32,855 nt of DNA from a bacterium (GTDB taxonomy: Bacteria; Oederibacteriota; JAAXVQ01; JAUVAV01): NCBI GenBank assembly GCA_021108215.1, contig JAIORK010000045.1, positions 128,594 to 161,448 on the forward strand. Direction: 5' to 3'. The first letter of the stretch is position 1. Every line of letters begins with the position of its first letter. Under the pieces are notes generated by a model. That model saw only the letters and a list, made by a program, of their open reading frames with translations, was not told the origin of the DNA and did no database searches. Shown in pieces: positions 14,693 through 23,970 of the stretch. A program made the position numbers and the translations under genes.

Positions 14693-16815
14693 TTGACTTC
14701 CAACTTATCTATAAATATTTTATTACGCTGTTTTGCTCGTTCAAGTAATGTTGAATATTTTATTATTTCTGTATATAATGCTCCATCTTTTTTCCCGAAT
14801 TTACCCTTCAATCGTTTATAAGGACGATAAAGATAGTTGAAATTAGACGCGAACAAAAAATCACTATCATTATCATTGACATCATCAACATCTATATTTT
14901 CACCTATCAAGTACCCATAAAAAGATATAAAGTTATGCTCTTTTTTCGAAAGATTATTAATTAGACTTGCATATCTATTTATCTGATTGATATGATCCGA
15001 AACATTAACTTCCGGTGATTTGAATTCTAATATAATACATTTACCTTCCGCAGGAAATAAAAGAATATCCGGCCTCTTCAAGTTTGCGTCGCCTTTCTGC
15101 TTTAAACGGTATGCCTCTTCTTCTTCTGTCAAATTATCTTTAAGTAATTTATTTTTATCAATAAAAACATCTTCTATTTTTTTATCTGACGTTCCTTGAA
15201 AATAAATAAATTCTTCATTTATTACCCACAAATCGCTTTTTTCTGGGTCATCGGTACTTTGTTGAAAAATAAGATTATGTAATAATTTTTCATCTACATT
15301 TCGCGCTTCTTTTTTCTGGTTTTCCATTTCACGGTTTAATATTTTGTCAAACAATTCAAGAACTAGTTTTCGGCGTGCTACATAACGTGTCAAAGACGTA
15401 CGATTTTGCTGTGGTATTTCTTTAACAAGTTCTGAAATTATTTTATTGAAATTTTCTTCATAGTTTTTCTCGTCCAATGCAAGCGTATTAAGAGTATCCA
15501 TTTGTTTCTTTATTTTCGCATCATTTTGGGCCGCTATTTCACTATCTGCTTTGTACACTTTTTTAAGTATATCAGCATCGGTATCATGCAAATCACACGT
15601 TATGGTATTTAATGTTGTATCATTCAGCAAGAACATTGATTTTAATTTATCTAGTTTTGCGTTTTGATCTTCCTTGTTTTTTCGTATCTCAGGATATACT
15701 GCTTCGATTTTTTTATTCGCTATATCTTCAATTGTTTCTGACAAAATTTCTTCTTTTTCAAATAAACTAGGATCGGCATATTTCTTCTTAAATTCCTTAG
15801 TAGTCGTAATATTAAAATCCCCTCTTGACGCGCCATCCGATTCATCAAAATATTTTCCAGATATAAAAAATAAATAGCGTTTATTTTCAATTGTATCCTT
15901 TTTGGCAAGACACGTTATTTCAATTTCTTTATTTTCAACGACTTCTGATTTAATTACTAATTTAATTGAATTTTCACTCAACTCATTTTTTTGAATTTCA
16001 ATAGCATGCAATGTCAATGCTTCTGTTTTTTCACTATTTATAATTTCTTTCCCATCTGATGACATTTTCGAATAATTAATTACAATTTGTTCCTCTTTAT
16101 TAAACTCTGGAATATCAGATGAAGTAATTGTTTGTGCCTCTTCTGATTTCAATTCACCATCAACATACTGCTCAATTTTTAGCAACGAAATATCATTCCG
16201 CCGAATACAAAACCATGGCAAATAATGTTTAAGCAAGGCCTCCTTCAGCTTATTTGTCGTTAGTTCATCATATTCTTTCTTCTCGGTTTCATTTAATAAT
16301 TCTTTTAATTTAAGAATCGTTTTAGATTCGCTAGAATCGGCATCCTTTGTAGCAAACTGATAAATAATAGCATTATTTTTTAAATATTCCTCTGACTTGG
16401 ATAGATAAAATTTCCGTTCTTTATATTTCCCATCATCATTTTTAAAAATACTATAATATTCTGATTTCCCGAAAAGATGTAGGAGCTGAACCCGTCCAGC
16501 TCCTCTGTTTTTCATCCCCTTCCGGTCATCACCCCAGGTTTTAAAACGTTTATAATTTTCATCAGTGAATCCGATACCATTATCTTCAATTTCAATATAA
16601 TCAAATTCAAGCATGCCCCCAACCAGTATTTTTCGATGAAATAATCGAATAATAATCTTCGGAGTATCAACAGCTTCATTTTCACGAAATAATGATTCCA
16701 GAGAATTCGTAAACCCTTCATAAATGGGTTTGAATTTTGTTTCGGCTTTTTTAATACTCTTAATAGCCCTTTCATACCAAATATCCAAACCTTTAATAAA
16801 GCCTGTGTCTACCAT
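14689..16815 (-). CDS. GHKL ATPase fused to PD-(D/E)XK-like nuclease, in a type I RM locus
   Basis: The 708-residue product begins with a Bergerat ATPase fold: N box YEGFTNSLES (E33, N37), G1 box IEIEDNGIGF (D78, G80, G82) and G2 region GMKNRGAGRVQLLHLFG (residues 100-116). A long charged, partly coiled middle follows. The C-terminal domain has RPDILLFPAEGKCIILEFKS, with D583 and E597-x-K599 in PD-(D/E)XK spacing, then a helix with DHINQINRYASL. Related MutL/MORC-like GHL ATPases have been described in restriction-modification operons, but a defined activity for this architecture is not known to me. The start at 16815 is preferred because a GAGGGGGG ribosome site sits about 9 nt upstream; it lies 1 nt after the hsdS stop. 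The gene looks clearly more A+T-rich than the flanking housekeeping genes. Confidence 0.8.
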   Translation of the reverse strand: MVDTGFIKGLDIWYERAIKSIKKAETKFKPIYEGFTNSLESLFRENEAVDTPKIIIRLFHRKILVGGMLEFDYIEIEDNGIGFTDENYKRFKTWGDDRKGMKNRGAGRVQLLHLFGKSEYYSIFKNDDGKYKERKFYLSKSEEYLKNNAIIYQFATKDADSSESKTILKLKELLNETEKKEYDELTTNKLKEALLKHYLPWFCIRRNDISLLKIEQYVDGELKSEEAQTITSSDIPEFNKEEQIVINYSKMSSDGKEIINSEKTEALTLHAIEIQKNELSENSIKLVIKSEVVENKEIEITCLAKKDTIENKRYLFFISGKYFDESDGASRGDFNITTTKEFKKKYADPSLFEKEEILSETIEDIANKKIEAVYPEIRKNKEDQNAKLDKLKSMFLLNDTTLNTITCDLHDTDADILKKVYKADSEIAAQNDAKIKKQMDTLNTLALDEKNYEENFNKIISELVKEIPQQNRTSLTRYVARRKLVLELFDKILNREMENQKKEARNVDEKLLHNLIFQQSTDDPEKSDLWVINEEFIYFQGTSDKKIEDVFIDKNKLLKDNLTEEEEAYRLKQKGDANLKRPDILLFPAEGKCIILEFKSPEVNVSDHINQINRYASLINNLSKKEHNFISFYGYLIGENIDVDDVNDNDSDFLFASNFNYLYRPYKRLKGKFGKKDGALYTEIIKYSTLLERAKQRNKIFIDKLEVK

Positions 16816-16816
16816 T

Positions 16817-18025
16817 TTATAATCCCCCCTCAAATGCTTTTTGCAAAACCGACTGCTTTAATTCTTCAAGTCCGGATATTTTTTGTTGATAGATGGATTC
16901 AAGACGCTTGGTTTCGGCAGAGAGTGCGTTGAGCTTGGCAACGATGCGTTTTTGTTCAGTGAGAGACCGTGGGTAATAAATGATATATTCCTCGAGTTGA
17001 TTTTTAGTAAGCGCTTGTCTGGTAGCGCCTGCTTTTTCACCTATAGTTAATAAACGATCTTTATGTACTTTTGATATTAATATGTACCACAATAATTTTG
17101 ATTCCATTACACCTTGCTTCAATCTAATTATTGATACATGTTGATTCACTCTTGCCGGCAAAACATCATCAGGGACAATTGTGCAACGGCAAATAGAAGC
17201 ACCTGTTATATTCAGAAGAACATCACCCGATTCAACTATAACATTTGAAAGTTTATCTGCTTGGGCTTGGTTAATAAATGCTAGTTTTTTATAGGCAAAC
17301 CCATTATCATAAACATTTAAGCTCCGAATCAGTGATAGACCTTCCGCTTTGTATTCGTTTTTTCCACCACGAGGCGTAGCACCACTACCTATTTTGTTTG
17401 TTATCGTCTCAAGCTTTTTCTCTTCCCAATCTTTCCCCGGACTGGCAAAGATATTCTGCAAATAAGAATCAAACAATTCCTTGGCGTTTTTGAGATTTTT
17501 CTCAGCATTTTCTTTGGCTTTATCAATAGCAGTAAAAGCTTTGTCGAGGGTTTTTACGATGCGTTTTTGTTCGGGGAGCGGGGGGATGGGGATTGCGAGT
17601 GATTTAATAAAAGGAAGCTTCACTCCTTTTACTGTTGCCCCTGTTCCTTCTTCTTCAATTTTATATGAAATACTTTTAAACCATTGAAATAAGTATTTCG
17701 CAGATATTTTTTCTGCTGTTTTAGGTACAATCCCTCTTAAATCCTGGTTTATTGCGGTATCATTTTCTATCCAACATATTTTCCCCAAACCTACCCTAGT
17801 GGCAATAATTACATTCCCTTTCGGAATGATGTTCGTCGAGCTTTTTTTAATAGCTTCTCTTGTGATTTTGTGTTCAGTATCTTTAATGCACTCTAATTTC
17901 ATATCTCGAACGGTAGCCCAAGGGATTTCACCATTATAAAATTTACTGTTAGCTTTGGATGGAGTGCCACCGCCAATAATATCACACACTTCCCCCAATC
18001 TCTTCTCTTCCCACCCCTTTTTCAT
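16817..18025 (-). CDS. hsdS: Type I restriction specificity subunit
   Basis: The 402-residue product has two target-recognition domains, each starting with a similar phrase (GWEEKRLGEVCDIIGGGTP at the start and DWEEKKLETITNKIGSGATP near residue 204) and each ending in LPEQKRIV or LTEQKRIVAKL followed by a coiled helix. This two-half layout is standard for HsdS, which fixes the DNA sequence recognised by the M and R subunits; the two halves bind the two parts of a split target. The ATG overlaps the hsdM stop by 4 nt (ATGA). The target sequence cannot be read from the protein. Confidence 0.95.
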   Translation of the reverse strand: MKKGWEEKRLGEVCDIIGGGTPSKANSKFYNGEIPWATVRDMKLECIKDTEHKITREAIKKSSTNIIPKGNVIIATRVGLGKICWIENDTAINQDLRGIVPKTAEKISAKYLFQWFKSISYKIEEEGTGATVKGVKLPFIKSLAIPIPPLPEQKRIVKTLDKAFTAIDKAKENAEKNLKNAKELFDSYLQNIFASPGKDWEEKKLETITNKIGSGATPRGGKNEYKAEGLSLIRSLNVYDNGFAYKKLAFINQAQADKLSNVIVESGDVLLNITGASICRCTIVPDDVLPARVNQHVSIIRLKQGVMESKLLWYILISKVHKDRLLTIGEKAGATRQALTKNQLEEYIIYYPRSLTEQKRIVAKLNALSAETKRLESIYQQKISGLEELKQSVLQKAFEGGL

Positions 18026-19476
18026 ACCAATTCCCTTATGCCTTTAAGAATCTCAGCGTTTTCTTTATCAAGGGCTTTTATCTCAGCTAATATCTCTTTA
18101 GGATTTCTTAAAACTGTTTCATCTTTCTTATTAGGGTTTTTGACTGAAAGGTCGCAGGTTTCTTCATTCACATCAGCGATGTTCACTGTCCATGAATTGT
18201 CTGAGTCTTTCCTGGCCTTTTGCAGTTTTACAAATTCTGCCAAATCCTTTTCATTGAGTGGGTTGGTTTTGCCCAGGTTGCGATCGAGATTGAGTTGATA
18301 GAACCAGGTCTTTTTTGTTTTTTTACCTTTCTCAAAAAAGAGCACCACTGTTTTGACGCCAGCACCGGTGAAGGTTCCTCCCGGCAAATCAAGTACTGTA
18401 TGCAAATTACAGCTCTGGAGTAGTTCTTTGCGTAGTGAGATAGAGGCATTGTCTGTATTGGATAAAAAGGTGTTTTTGATAACCACACCAGCCCTGCCCC
18501 CGGCCTTTAGCTTTTTGATAAAATGCTGAAGAAAAAGAAAAGCTGTTTCCCCGGTTTTGATGGTGAAGTTCTGCTGGACTTCCTGCCGCTCTTTTCCACC
18601 AAATGGCGGATTGGCGAGAATGATATCAAAGCGGTCTTTTTCCTGTATATCCATGATATTTTCAGCCAGTGTATTGGTATGGACAATATTCGGCGCTTCT
18701 ATGCCGTGGAGTATCATATTCATGATTCCAATAATATAAGCCAGTGACTTCTTTTCTTTTCCGTAAAAGGTGCTTTTTTGCAATGTTTTATTATCTTTGG
18801 TTGTCAATTTTTCGGTATTCTTCAAATATTCAAACGCTTCCACCAAAAAGCCTGCCGAACCAACTGCACCATCATAAATTTTATTCCCGATCTCAGGTGC
18901 CACGACTTTGACAATGGTTTTAATCAGCGGCCGAGGCGTGTAATATTCACCGCCATTGCGGCCGGCATTGCCCATATTTTTAATTTTATCTTCATAAAGA
19001 TGGGACATCTCATGCTTTTCTTTGTGAGTTCTGAATTTTAGTTCATCAACCCGGTTGATCACTTCCCGCAGATTATAACCACTCTGGACACGATTTTTCA
19101 ATTCACTGAATATCTCACCGATTTTGTATTCAATGGTATTCGGGCTTTCAGCACTGGTTTTGAACTTTTTCAAATAAGGAAAAAGTTTGTGATCCACAAA
19201 ATCGCGCAAATCATCACCGGTCAGCGCTTTGTGATGATCAAGCTTGCCTTCTTTATTTTTTGGCGCTGCCCAAACTGCCCATTTAAATTTATTGTCTATT
19301 ATTTGTGTATGATGGTGTCCTGATAAGGCTGCGGCTGCTTTCTTATCTTTTTCCAAATCATCCAGATATTTGAGGAACAATATCCATGAGGTCTGTTCCA
19401 CATAATCCAGTTCACTGCTGCACCCGGCATCTTTGTGTAATATATCGTCTATATTTTTAAATACCTGTTCAAACAT
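18022..19476 (-). CDS. hsdM: Type I restriction methyltransferase subunit
   Basis: The 484-residue product has the HsdM N-terminal helical domain (residues 1-140) and GGEYYTPRPLI (175-185) before the methyltransferase domain. SAM-binding motif I is DGAVGSAGF (202-210) and catalytic motif IV is NPPF (289-292), as in N6-adenine methyltransferases. It should methylate adenine at the HsdS-defined site, protecting host DNA. The ATG has AAGGAAG 6 nt upstream, and that site begins right after the wecB stop, leaving only 12 nt between the genes. First gene of the island; no separate promoter is evident. Confidence 0.96.
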   Translation of the reverse strand: MFEQVFKNIDDILHKDAGCSSELDYVEQTSWILFLKYLDDLEKDKKAAAALSGHHHTQIIDNKFKWAVWAAPKNKEGKLDHHKALTGDDLRDFVDHKLFPYLKKFKTSAESPNTIEYKIGEIFSELKNRVQSGYNLREVINRVDELKFRTHKEKHEMSHLYEDKIKNMGNAGRNGGEYYTPRPLIKTIVKVVAPEIGNKIYDGAVGSAGFLVEAFEYLKNTEKLTTKDNKTLQKSTFYGKEKKSLAYIIGIMNMILHGIEAPNIVHTNTLAENIMDIQEKDRFDIILANPPFGGKERQEVQQNFTIKTGETAFLFLQHFIKKLKAGGRAGVVIKNTFLSNTDNASISLRKELLQSCNLHTVLDLPGGTFTGAGVKTVVLFFEKGKKTKKTWFYQLNLDRNLGKTNPLNEKDLAEFVKLQKARKDSDNSWTVNIADVNEETCDLSVKNPNKKDETVLRNPKEILAEIKALDKENAEILKGIRELV

Positions 19477-19488
19477 GAGTAACTTCCT

Positions 19489-20667
19489 TTAATTCGATAT
19501 TTTTAAACCTAAATAATCCCTGGGCCGGGTTTTCTTATGCTTGAAATGCCACAAAAGAACATCGACAATCCGGGCTGCGGCCCGGCCGTCGCCGAAAGGA
19601 CAACTGAGCTTGGCTTTCCCGCGCACTTTTTCCCGCAACCGGGCCGAGACTTCCCGGACAATCGTGTCCTCATCCAAAGCGATCAACCTGGCACCGGCTT
19701 TCAGCGCCTCAGGCCGCTCGGTTTTTTTACGCAGAATCAATGCCGGAACACCCAATGCCGGTGCTTCTTCCTGGATCCCGCCGGAATCAGTCAAAACCAA
19801 TTCAGCATGGCGCAGGAAGTTGATAAACGCCGGATAGTCCATGGGAGTGATACGTTTTAAATTGGCAGGGGCTTTGCCCAGCAACTGATTAACGGTTTTG
19901 CGAACCATTGGATTGGGATGCACGGGAAAAACAAAAATCACGTCAGGGAAAAAATGTGCCAGTCTAAAAAGCGCTCTGCAAATTGCCTGCAGCGGTTTCC
20001 CGAAATTTTCCCGGCGGTGGGCGGTGACTAAAACAATACGTTTTAATGCCGGATCAAACCCCATCCCCTGACTGGTAAAATCGAAATCCGCTTGCAAGAC
20101 TGAGCGCATGGCATCCACCACCGGATTGCCGGTAATAAAGATCTGCGATTTCGAAATACCCTCGGCGAGAAGATTTTCATAGCTGTTCCGGGTGGCTGCA
20201 AAATGCCATTGCGCCATTGTGGTCACCATACGGCGGTTAATCTCTTCGGGAAAAGGATTGCGCGGATCAAAGGTCCGCAATCCGGCCTCCACATGCCCGA
20301 CCGGTATCTGGAGATAAAAGGCCGCCAATGCGGCGGACAGCGTGGTGGTGGTGTCTCCCTGCACCAGCACGGCATCCGGTTTTATTTTTTTAAACAGGGT
20401 TTCACATCCCACCAGCGCCTGGGCATTGAGCCCTGCCAGGGTCTGATTATGCCGCATGAGGTCCAAATCCACCTGGGGTGTGAGCGAAAAAGTCTCTAAA
20501 ACCTGGTCCAGCATCTCACGGTGCTGGGCTGTGACCGTCACCGTCGTACGAAAAACATCCGGAACTGCTTGCAAGGCATGCACCACCGGTGCCATTTTAA
20601 TGGCTTCAGGTCGCGTTCCAAAAACACAGGCAATGTGTTTTTTATGAGTAGCTTTCTTTATAGCCAA
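19489..20667 (-). CDS. wecB: UDP-N-acetylglucosamine 2-epimerase
   Basis: The 392-residue product matches the non-hydrolysing epimerase: FGTRPEAIKMAPVVHAL near the start, VQGDTTTTLSAALAAFY and HVEAGLRTFDPRNPFPEE in the middle, and TDSGGIQEEAPALGVP late. It interconverts UDP-GlcNAc and UDP-ManNAc for surface polysaccharide. The only start that keeps the FGTRPE motif in frame appears to be a TTG at 20667, ten bases inside the wecA-like gene end. A rare start and a weak ribosome site suggest coupled, low-level translation. The next gene downstream is hsdM. Confidence 0.93.
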   Translation of the reverse strand: MAIKKATHKKHIACVFGTRPEAIKMAPVVHALQAVPDVFRTTVTVTAQHREMLDQVLETFSLTPQVDLDLMRHNQTLAGLNAQALVGCETLFKKIKPDAVLVQGDTTTTLSAALAAFYLQIPVGHVEAGLRTFDPRNPFPEEINRRMVTTMAQWHFAATRNSYENLLAEGISKSQIFITGNPVVDAMRSVLQADFDFTSQGMGFDPALKRIVLVTAHRRENFGKPLQAICRALFRLAHFFPDVIFVFPVHPNPMVRKTVNQLLGKAPANLKRITPMDYPAFINFLRHAELVLTDSGGIQEEAPALGVPALILRKKTERPEALKAGARLIALDEDTIVREVSARLREKVRGKAKLSCPFGDGRAAARIVDVLLWHFKHKKTRPRDYLGLKISN

Positions 20668-21668
20668 ACGATCACCAAACCGATCACACAGAAAATAATA
20701 ACAATCATATTAATAAATGCGACTGCCGAGGAATTGGTAAATCCCCGTTCCATCAATAAATGATGTAAATGCCGGTTATCCGCCTTGGAGATGGGTTCCC
20801 CCCGCTGCCAGCGCCGGATCACAACCTGGACTATATCAAAAATAGGCCAGCCCAATACCAACAGCACAAACAACGGCGTCCAGGCTGAGGCTGACCGGAT
20901 TAAAATCAGCAAAGCGGAAAATGCCAAAGAAAATCCCAGCAGGTTTGAACCTGCATCACCTAAAAAAATCCTGGCGGGAAAATGATTGAATTTAAAAAAT
21001 CCCGAGGCGCTGCCCGCTACCGCCGCACCAATCACAGCCGCGAGCAAATAGTGATGGCGTACCATCATGTCCCCGGTTTTTGTCATCAGAATCAGTGCGC
21101 CGCCGGCCAAAGCCAGTCCGGAGATCACCGCCTGACTGGAAGCCAACCCGTCTAATCCATCGATAAAATTAAATGCATTGGTAAAAAAAACCATCCAGAG
21201 AATGGAAAAAGCGACACCGACGCCGGGCCATACGATTGCCCGGGTATCCAGAAAAGGAATGACAATTTCAATAAAATGAAATCCAACCATGACCACCAGC
21301 GTCGCAGCAACAATTTGTGCCAGCAGCTTTACTTTGGGTGGAAGGGGAAAACGATCATCAATCAACCCGATGGTCAGCAACAATGCTCCGGCGGAAAAAA
21401 GAAACGGCATCCGGCTTCCAAAAAAGCCTTCCCGATAGGTTAACATAACCTCGCCGCCGGAAGTGACTTGCAAGGCAATCCAAATCGCGATAAAAAGCGA
21501 AAGAAAAATTGCCAGTCCGCCCCATAAGGGAATCAGACGGCGGTGCCGTTTACGGTTGCGGTCAGGTTTATCAATAACCTGCAATTGTTCCGCCAACCGG
21601 CGAACCGGCGGAGTCACAAGAAAAGAAAGGATACCGGCAATCAATAATGCCACAAGACTTGGGATCAT
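20658..21668 (-). CDS. wecA: Undecaprenyl-phosphate GlcNAc-1-phosphate transferase family (WecA/TagO-like)
   Basis: The 336-residue product has about ten transmembrane segments and the MraY/WecA family motifs: FFTNAFNFIDGLDGLASS (magnesium and catalytic Asp), FLGDAGSNLLGFSLA, and the late loop KADNRHLHHLLMERG. It transfers a sugar-1-phosphate to undecaprenyl phosphate at the inner membrane, starting O-antigen or similar glycans. The choice of sugar is inferred from the wecB neighbour. The start at 21668 has GGGAG 7 nt upstream, after a 73-nt gap carrying palindromes. Confidence 0.9.
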   Translation of the reverse strand: MIPSLVALLIAGILSFLVTPPVRRLAEQLQVIDKPDRNRKRHRRLIPLWGGLAIFLSLFIAIWIALQVTSGGEVMLTYREGFFGSRMPFLFSAGALLLTIGLIDDRFPLPPKVKLLAQIVAATLVVMVGFHFIEIVIPFLDTRAIVWPGVGVAFSILWMVFFTNAFNFIDGLDGLASSQAVISGLALAGGALILMTKTGDMMVRHHYLLAAVIGAAVAGSASGFFKFNHFPARIFLGDAGSNLLGFSLAFSALLILIRSASAWTPLFVLLVLGWPIFDIVQVVIRRWQRGEPISKADNRHLHHLLMERGFTNSSAVAFINMIVIIFCVIGLVIVWL

Positions 21669-21691
21669 TCAGGTCTCCCGGGATATACCCT

Positions 21692-21739
21692 GTAGAGACG
21701 TTGCAATGCAACGTCTCTACGATATTGCAACGTCTCTAC
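21692..21739. repeat. GTAGAGACGTTGCA palindrome plus extra half copy
   Basis: At 21692-21720 two 14-nt arms (GTAGAGACGTTGCA and complement) flank one base. A third arm lies at 21725-21739. This fills the gap between the dCMP deaminase stop and the wecA start without breaking their order. Nearly the same unit is familiar as a dispersed repeat in cyanobacteria and other phyla. Confidence 0.85.
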
Positions 21740-21741
21740 GG

Positions 21742-22224
21742 TTATTTGGCTTTGAACCGCACCAGTTCAATCCCTGCCTCTTCCAGCATCTCAAGCGAAA
21801 GGGCATCAGGATAGGAGCCTTCATACTTGATCGTACGAATGCCTGCATTGATCAACATTTTGCTGCAGATAATACAAGGTTGGGTTGTGCAATAAAGTGT
21901 CGCGCCTTCAATCGATGTTCCATGAATCGCCGCCTGAATAATCGCGTTTTGTTCCCCATGCAATCCACGGCAAATCTCGTGCCGCTCCCCTGAAGGAATT
22001 TTTAATTTCTCGCGCAAACAGCCTGTTTCCCGGCAATGGCGCACACCGCGCGGCGGCCCATTGTAACCGGTCGCGATGATGTGCTTATCTTTGACCAAAA
22101 TCGCGCCCACAGCACGGCGCAGGCAAGTCGCGCGTTTGGCAACGGTCTTTGTGATTTCCATAAAGTAATCATCCCAAGGAAGCCGTCCATCCTTTTCCGG
22201 TTGTCCGGTGATGACATCGCTCAT
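21742..22224 (-). CDS. dCMP deaminase (ComEB-like)
   Basis: The 160-residue product has the zinc-dependent cytidine/deoxycytidylate deaminase signature: H-x-E in [13 protein letters not shown] and PCIIC in [12 protein letters not shown], with the [12 protein letters not shown] substrate loop. It converts dCMP to dUMP, feeding thymidylate synthesis. The ATG overlaps the glyA stop as ATGA. The association glyA, dCMP deaminase and nrdR is common in other bacteria; here the first two are together, with nrdR beyond the island. Confidence 0.93.
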   Translation of the reverse strand: MSDVITGQPEKDGRLPWDDYFMEITKTVAKRATCLRRAVGAILVKDKHIIATGYNGPPRGVRHCRETGCLREKLKIPSGERHEICRGLHGEQNAIIQAAIHGTSIEGATLYCTTQPCIICSKMLINAGIRTIKYEGSYPDALSLEMLEEAGIELVRFKAK

Positions 22225-23504
22225 GAGGCAACCTGTATCGGAAAGCGATTACACAGTTCCCTGACTTTTTCACGAATCGTTTTCAAATCTTCGGCATCGC
22301 CACTGCCGCGAACCACGTCGTCAATATACCCGGCGATCATTTGCATCTCAATTTCTTTCATGCCCTGCGATGTTATCGCCGGCACACCCAACCGTATCCC
22401 CGAGGTAACCCGTGGTCCCAAAGGATCATTAGGTATTCCGTTTTTATTGGCTACGATACCGGCATCTTCCAGTCGCTGGGCAACCTCGGCACCGGTCTTA
22501 TTTTCTTTTCTCAAATCCACAAGGATCAGATGATTATCCGTACCGCCTGTGATCAATTGAAAACCGCGTTCCAGCATCGCTTCACTCAGGACTTTGGCAT
22601 TGCTTATAATTTGTTTGGTATATACTTTAAATTCCGGTTGCAACGCTTCATGAAACGCAACTGCCTTGGCAGCCACGACATGCATCAAGGGTCCGCCTTG
22701 AATCCCGGGGAAAATACTGGCATCCACTTTCTTGGCATATGCCTGTTTGCAAAGAATAAATCCACCTCTGGGTCCGCGCAAGGTCTTATGGTTGGTCGAT
22801 GTAATCACATCCGCATAGGCGACCGGGCTGGGATGAACACCGCCTGCCACCAAACCTGCGATGTGCGCAATGTCCACCAGCAAATAAGCTCCCACCTCAT
22901 CACAAATATTCCGGAATGCGGCAAAATCAATCAGCCGCGGATAAGCGGATGCGCCGGCAATAATCAGCCGGGGCTTTATCTGCTTGGCTTGGCTGCGCAA
23001 CGCATCATAATCAATCCGGTGGGTCTCCGGATGTACTTTATAAGAAAAACCCTGATAAATTTTTCCGGAAAAATTAAATTTTGCCCCATGGGTCAAGTGA
23101 CCCCCGTCCGCCAAATCCATTCCCAACACCTTATCGCCGGGCTGTAATAATGCCATATACGCCGCCATATTGGCGGTCGACCCGGAGTGGGCCTGTACGT
23201 TGGCATGGTCGACTTGAAAAAGTTCTTTGACCCGGTCAATCGCCAATTGCTCCACTGCATCGGAAGGCCCGCAGCCTTGGTAATAACGCGCTTGAGGATA
23301 ACCTTCTGCATATTTGTTGGTAAACAAACTTCCCTGGGCCTCCAAAACCGCCCGGGACGAAAAATTTTCCGATGCAATCATCTGGAGACGGGTGGTCTCC
23401 CGTTCAATTTCAGATGTCAGAACGGAAAAAACATCGGGATCAATTTCAGCTAGTGATTTCAATGGTTTAACCTCTTCAAGCGGATTGGGTTTCAATTTTT
23501 GCAT
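22221..23504 (-). CDS. glyA: Serine hydroxymethyltransferase
   Basis: The 427-residue product has the standard SHMT landmarks: LIASENFSS-like [52 protein letters not shown], and the PLP lysine segment [17 protein letters not shown]. It makes glycine and 5,10-methylene-tetrahydrofolate from serine. A longer frame reaches 23555, but the ATG at 23504 gives the family's usual start ([11 protein letters not shown]). It overlaps the end of rpiB by 29 nt. Confidence 0.97.
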   Translation of the reverse strand: MQKLKPNPLEEVKPLKSLAEIDPDVFSVLTSEIERETTRLQMIASENFSSRAVLEAQGSLFTNKYAEGYPQARYYQGCGPSDAVEQLAIDRVKELFQVDHANVQAHSGSTANMAAYMALLQPGDKVLGMDLADGGHLTHGAKFNFSGKIYQGFSYKVHPETHRIDYDALRSQAKQIKPRLIIAGASAYPRLIDFAAFRNICDEVGAYLLVDIAHIAGLVAGGVHPSPVAYADVITSTNHKTLRGPRGGFILCKQAYAKKVDASIFPGIQGGPLMHVVAAKAVAFHEALQPEFKVYTKQIISNAKVLSEAMLERGFQLITGGTDNHLILVDLRKENKTGAEVAQRLEDAGIVANKNGIPNDPLGPRVTSGIRLGVPAITSQGMKEIEMQMIAGYIDDVVRGSGDAEDLKTIREKVRELCNRFPIQVAS

Positions 23505-23943
23505 AGCGATTCTCAATTTCTGTAATTTTGTCCAGACGACGCTGATGGCGGTCACCGGAAAACCGTGCTTTGAGCCAGGCTTGGGTCATGGCCAACGCCA
23601 TATCCTTACCAAACACCCGTCCCGGCAGGACAAGGATATTGGCATTGTTGTGCTCCCGGGCATATTGTGCAACATAGGTATTGTACGCCAGTGCGGCCCG
23701 GATGCCGGGGACCTTGTTTGCGGCAATTGACATTCCGATACCGGTACCGCAGATTAGAATACCCAATGCCGCAGCATCCTTGGCCACGCGTTCGGAAACC
23801 TTCACGCCAACATCCGGATAATCACAGGATTCTTCCGTAGATGTGCCAAAATCCTCAACTTGCTCACCGACAGCCAGCAAAAGTTTTTTCAGCTTTTCTT
23901 TCAGCTCATAACCGGCATGATCACTTCCTATAATCAACGTCAT
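23476..23943 (-). CDS. rpiB: Ribose-5-phosphate isomerase B
   Basis: The 155-residue product has the RpiB/LacA-LacB features: IIGSDHAGYELKEKL at the start, DYPDVG, the CGTGIGMSIAANK catalytic-Cys loop and ALAYNTYVAQYAREHNNANIL. It interconverts ribose-5-phosphate and ribulose-5-phosphate. A strong ribosome site (GGAGGGTGAATA) precedes the ATG. Pairing with a small phosphatase upstream and glyA downstream repeats an order seen in Bacillus (ywlE, ywlF, glyA). Confidence 0.95.
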   Translation of the reverse strand: MTLIIGSDHAGYELKEKLKKLLLAVGEQVEDFGTSTEESCDYPDVGVKVSERVAKDAAALGILICGTGIGMSIAANKVPGIRAALAYNTYVAQYAREHNNANILVLPGRVFGKDMALAMTQAWLKARFSGDRHQRRLDKITEIENRYAKIETQSA

Positions 23944-23970
23944 TATTCACCCTCCGTTTTTGTATTCCAA

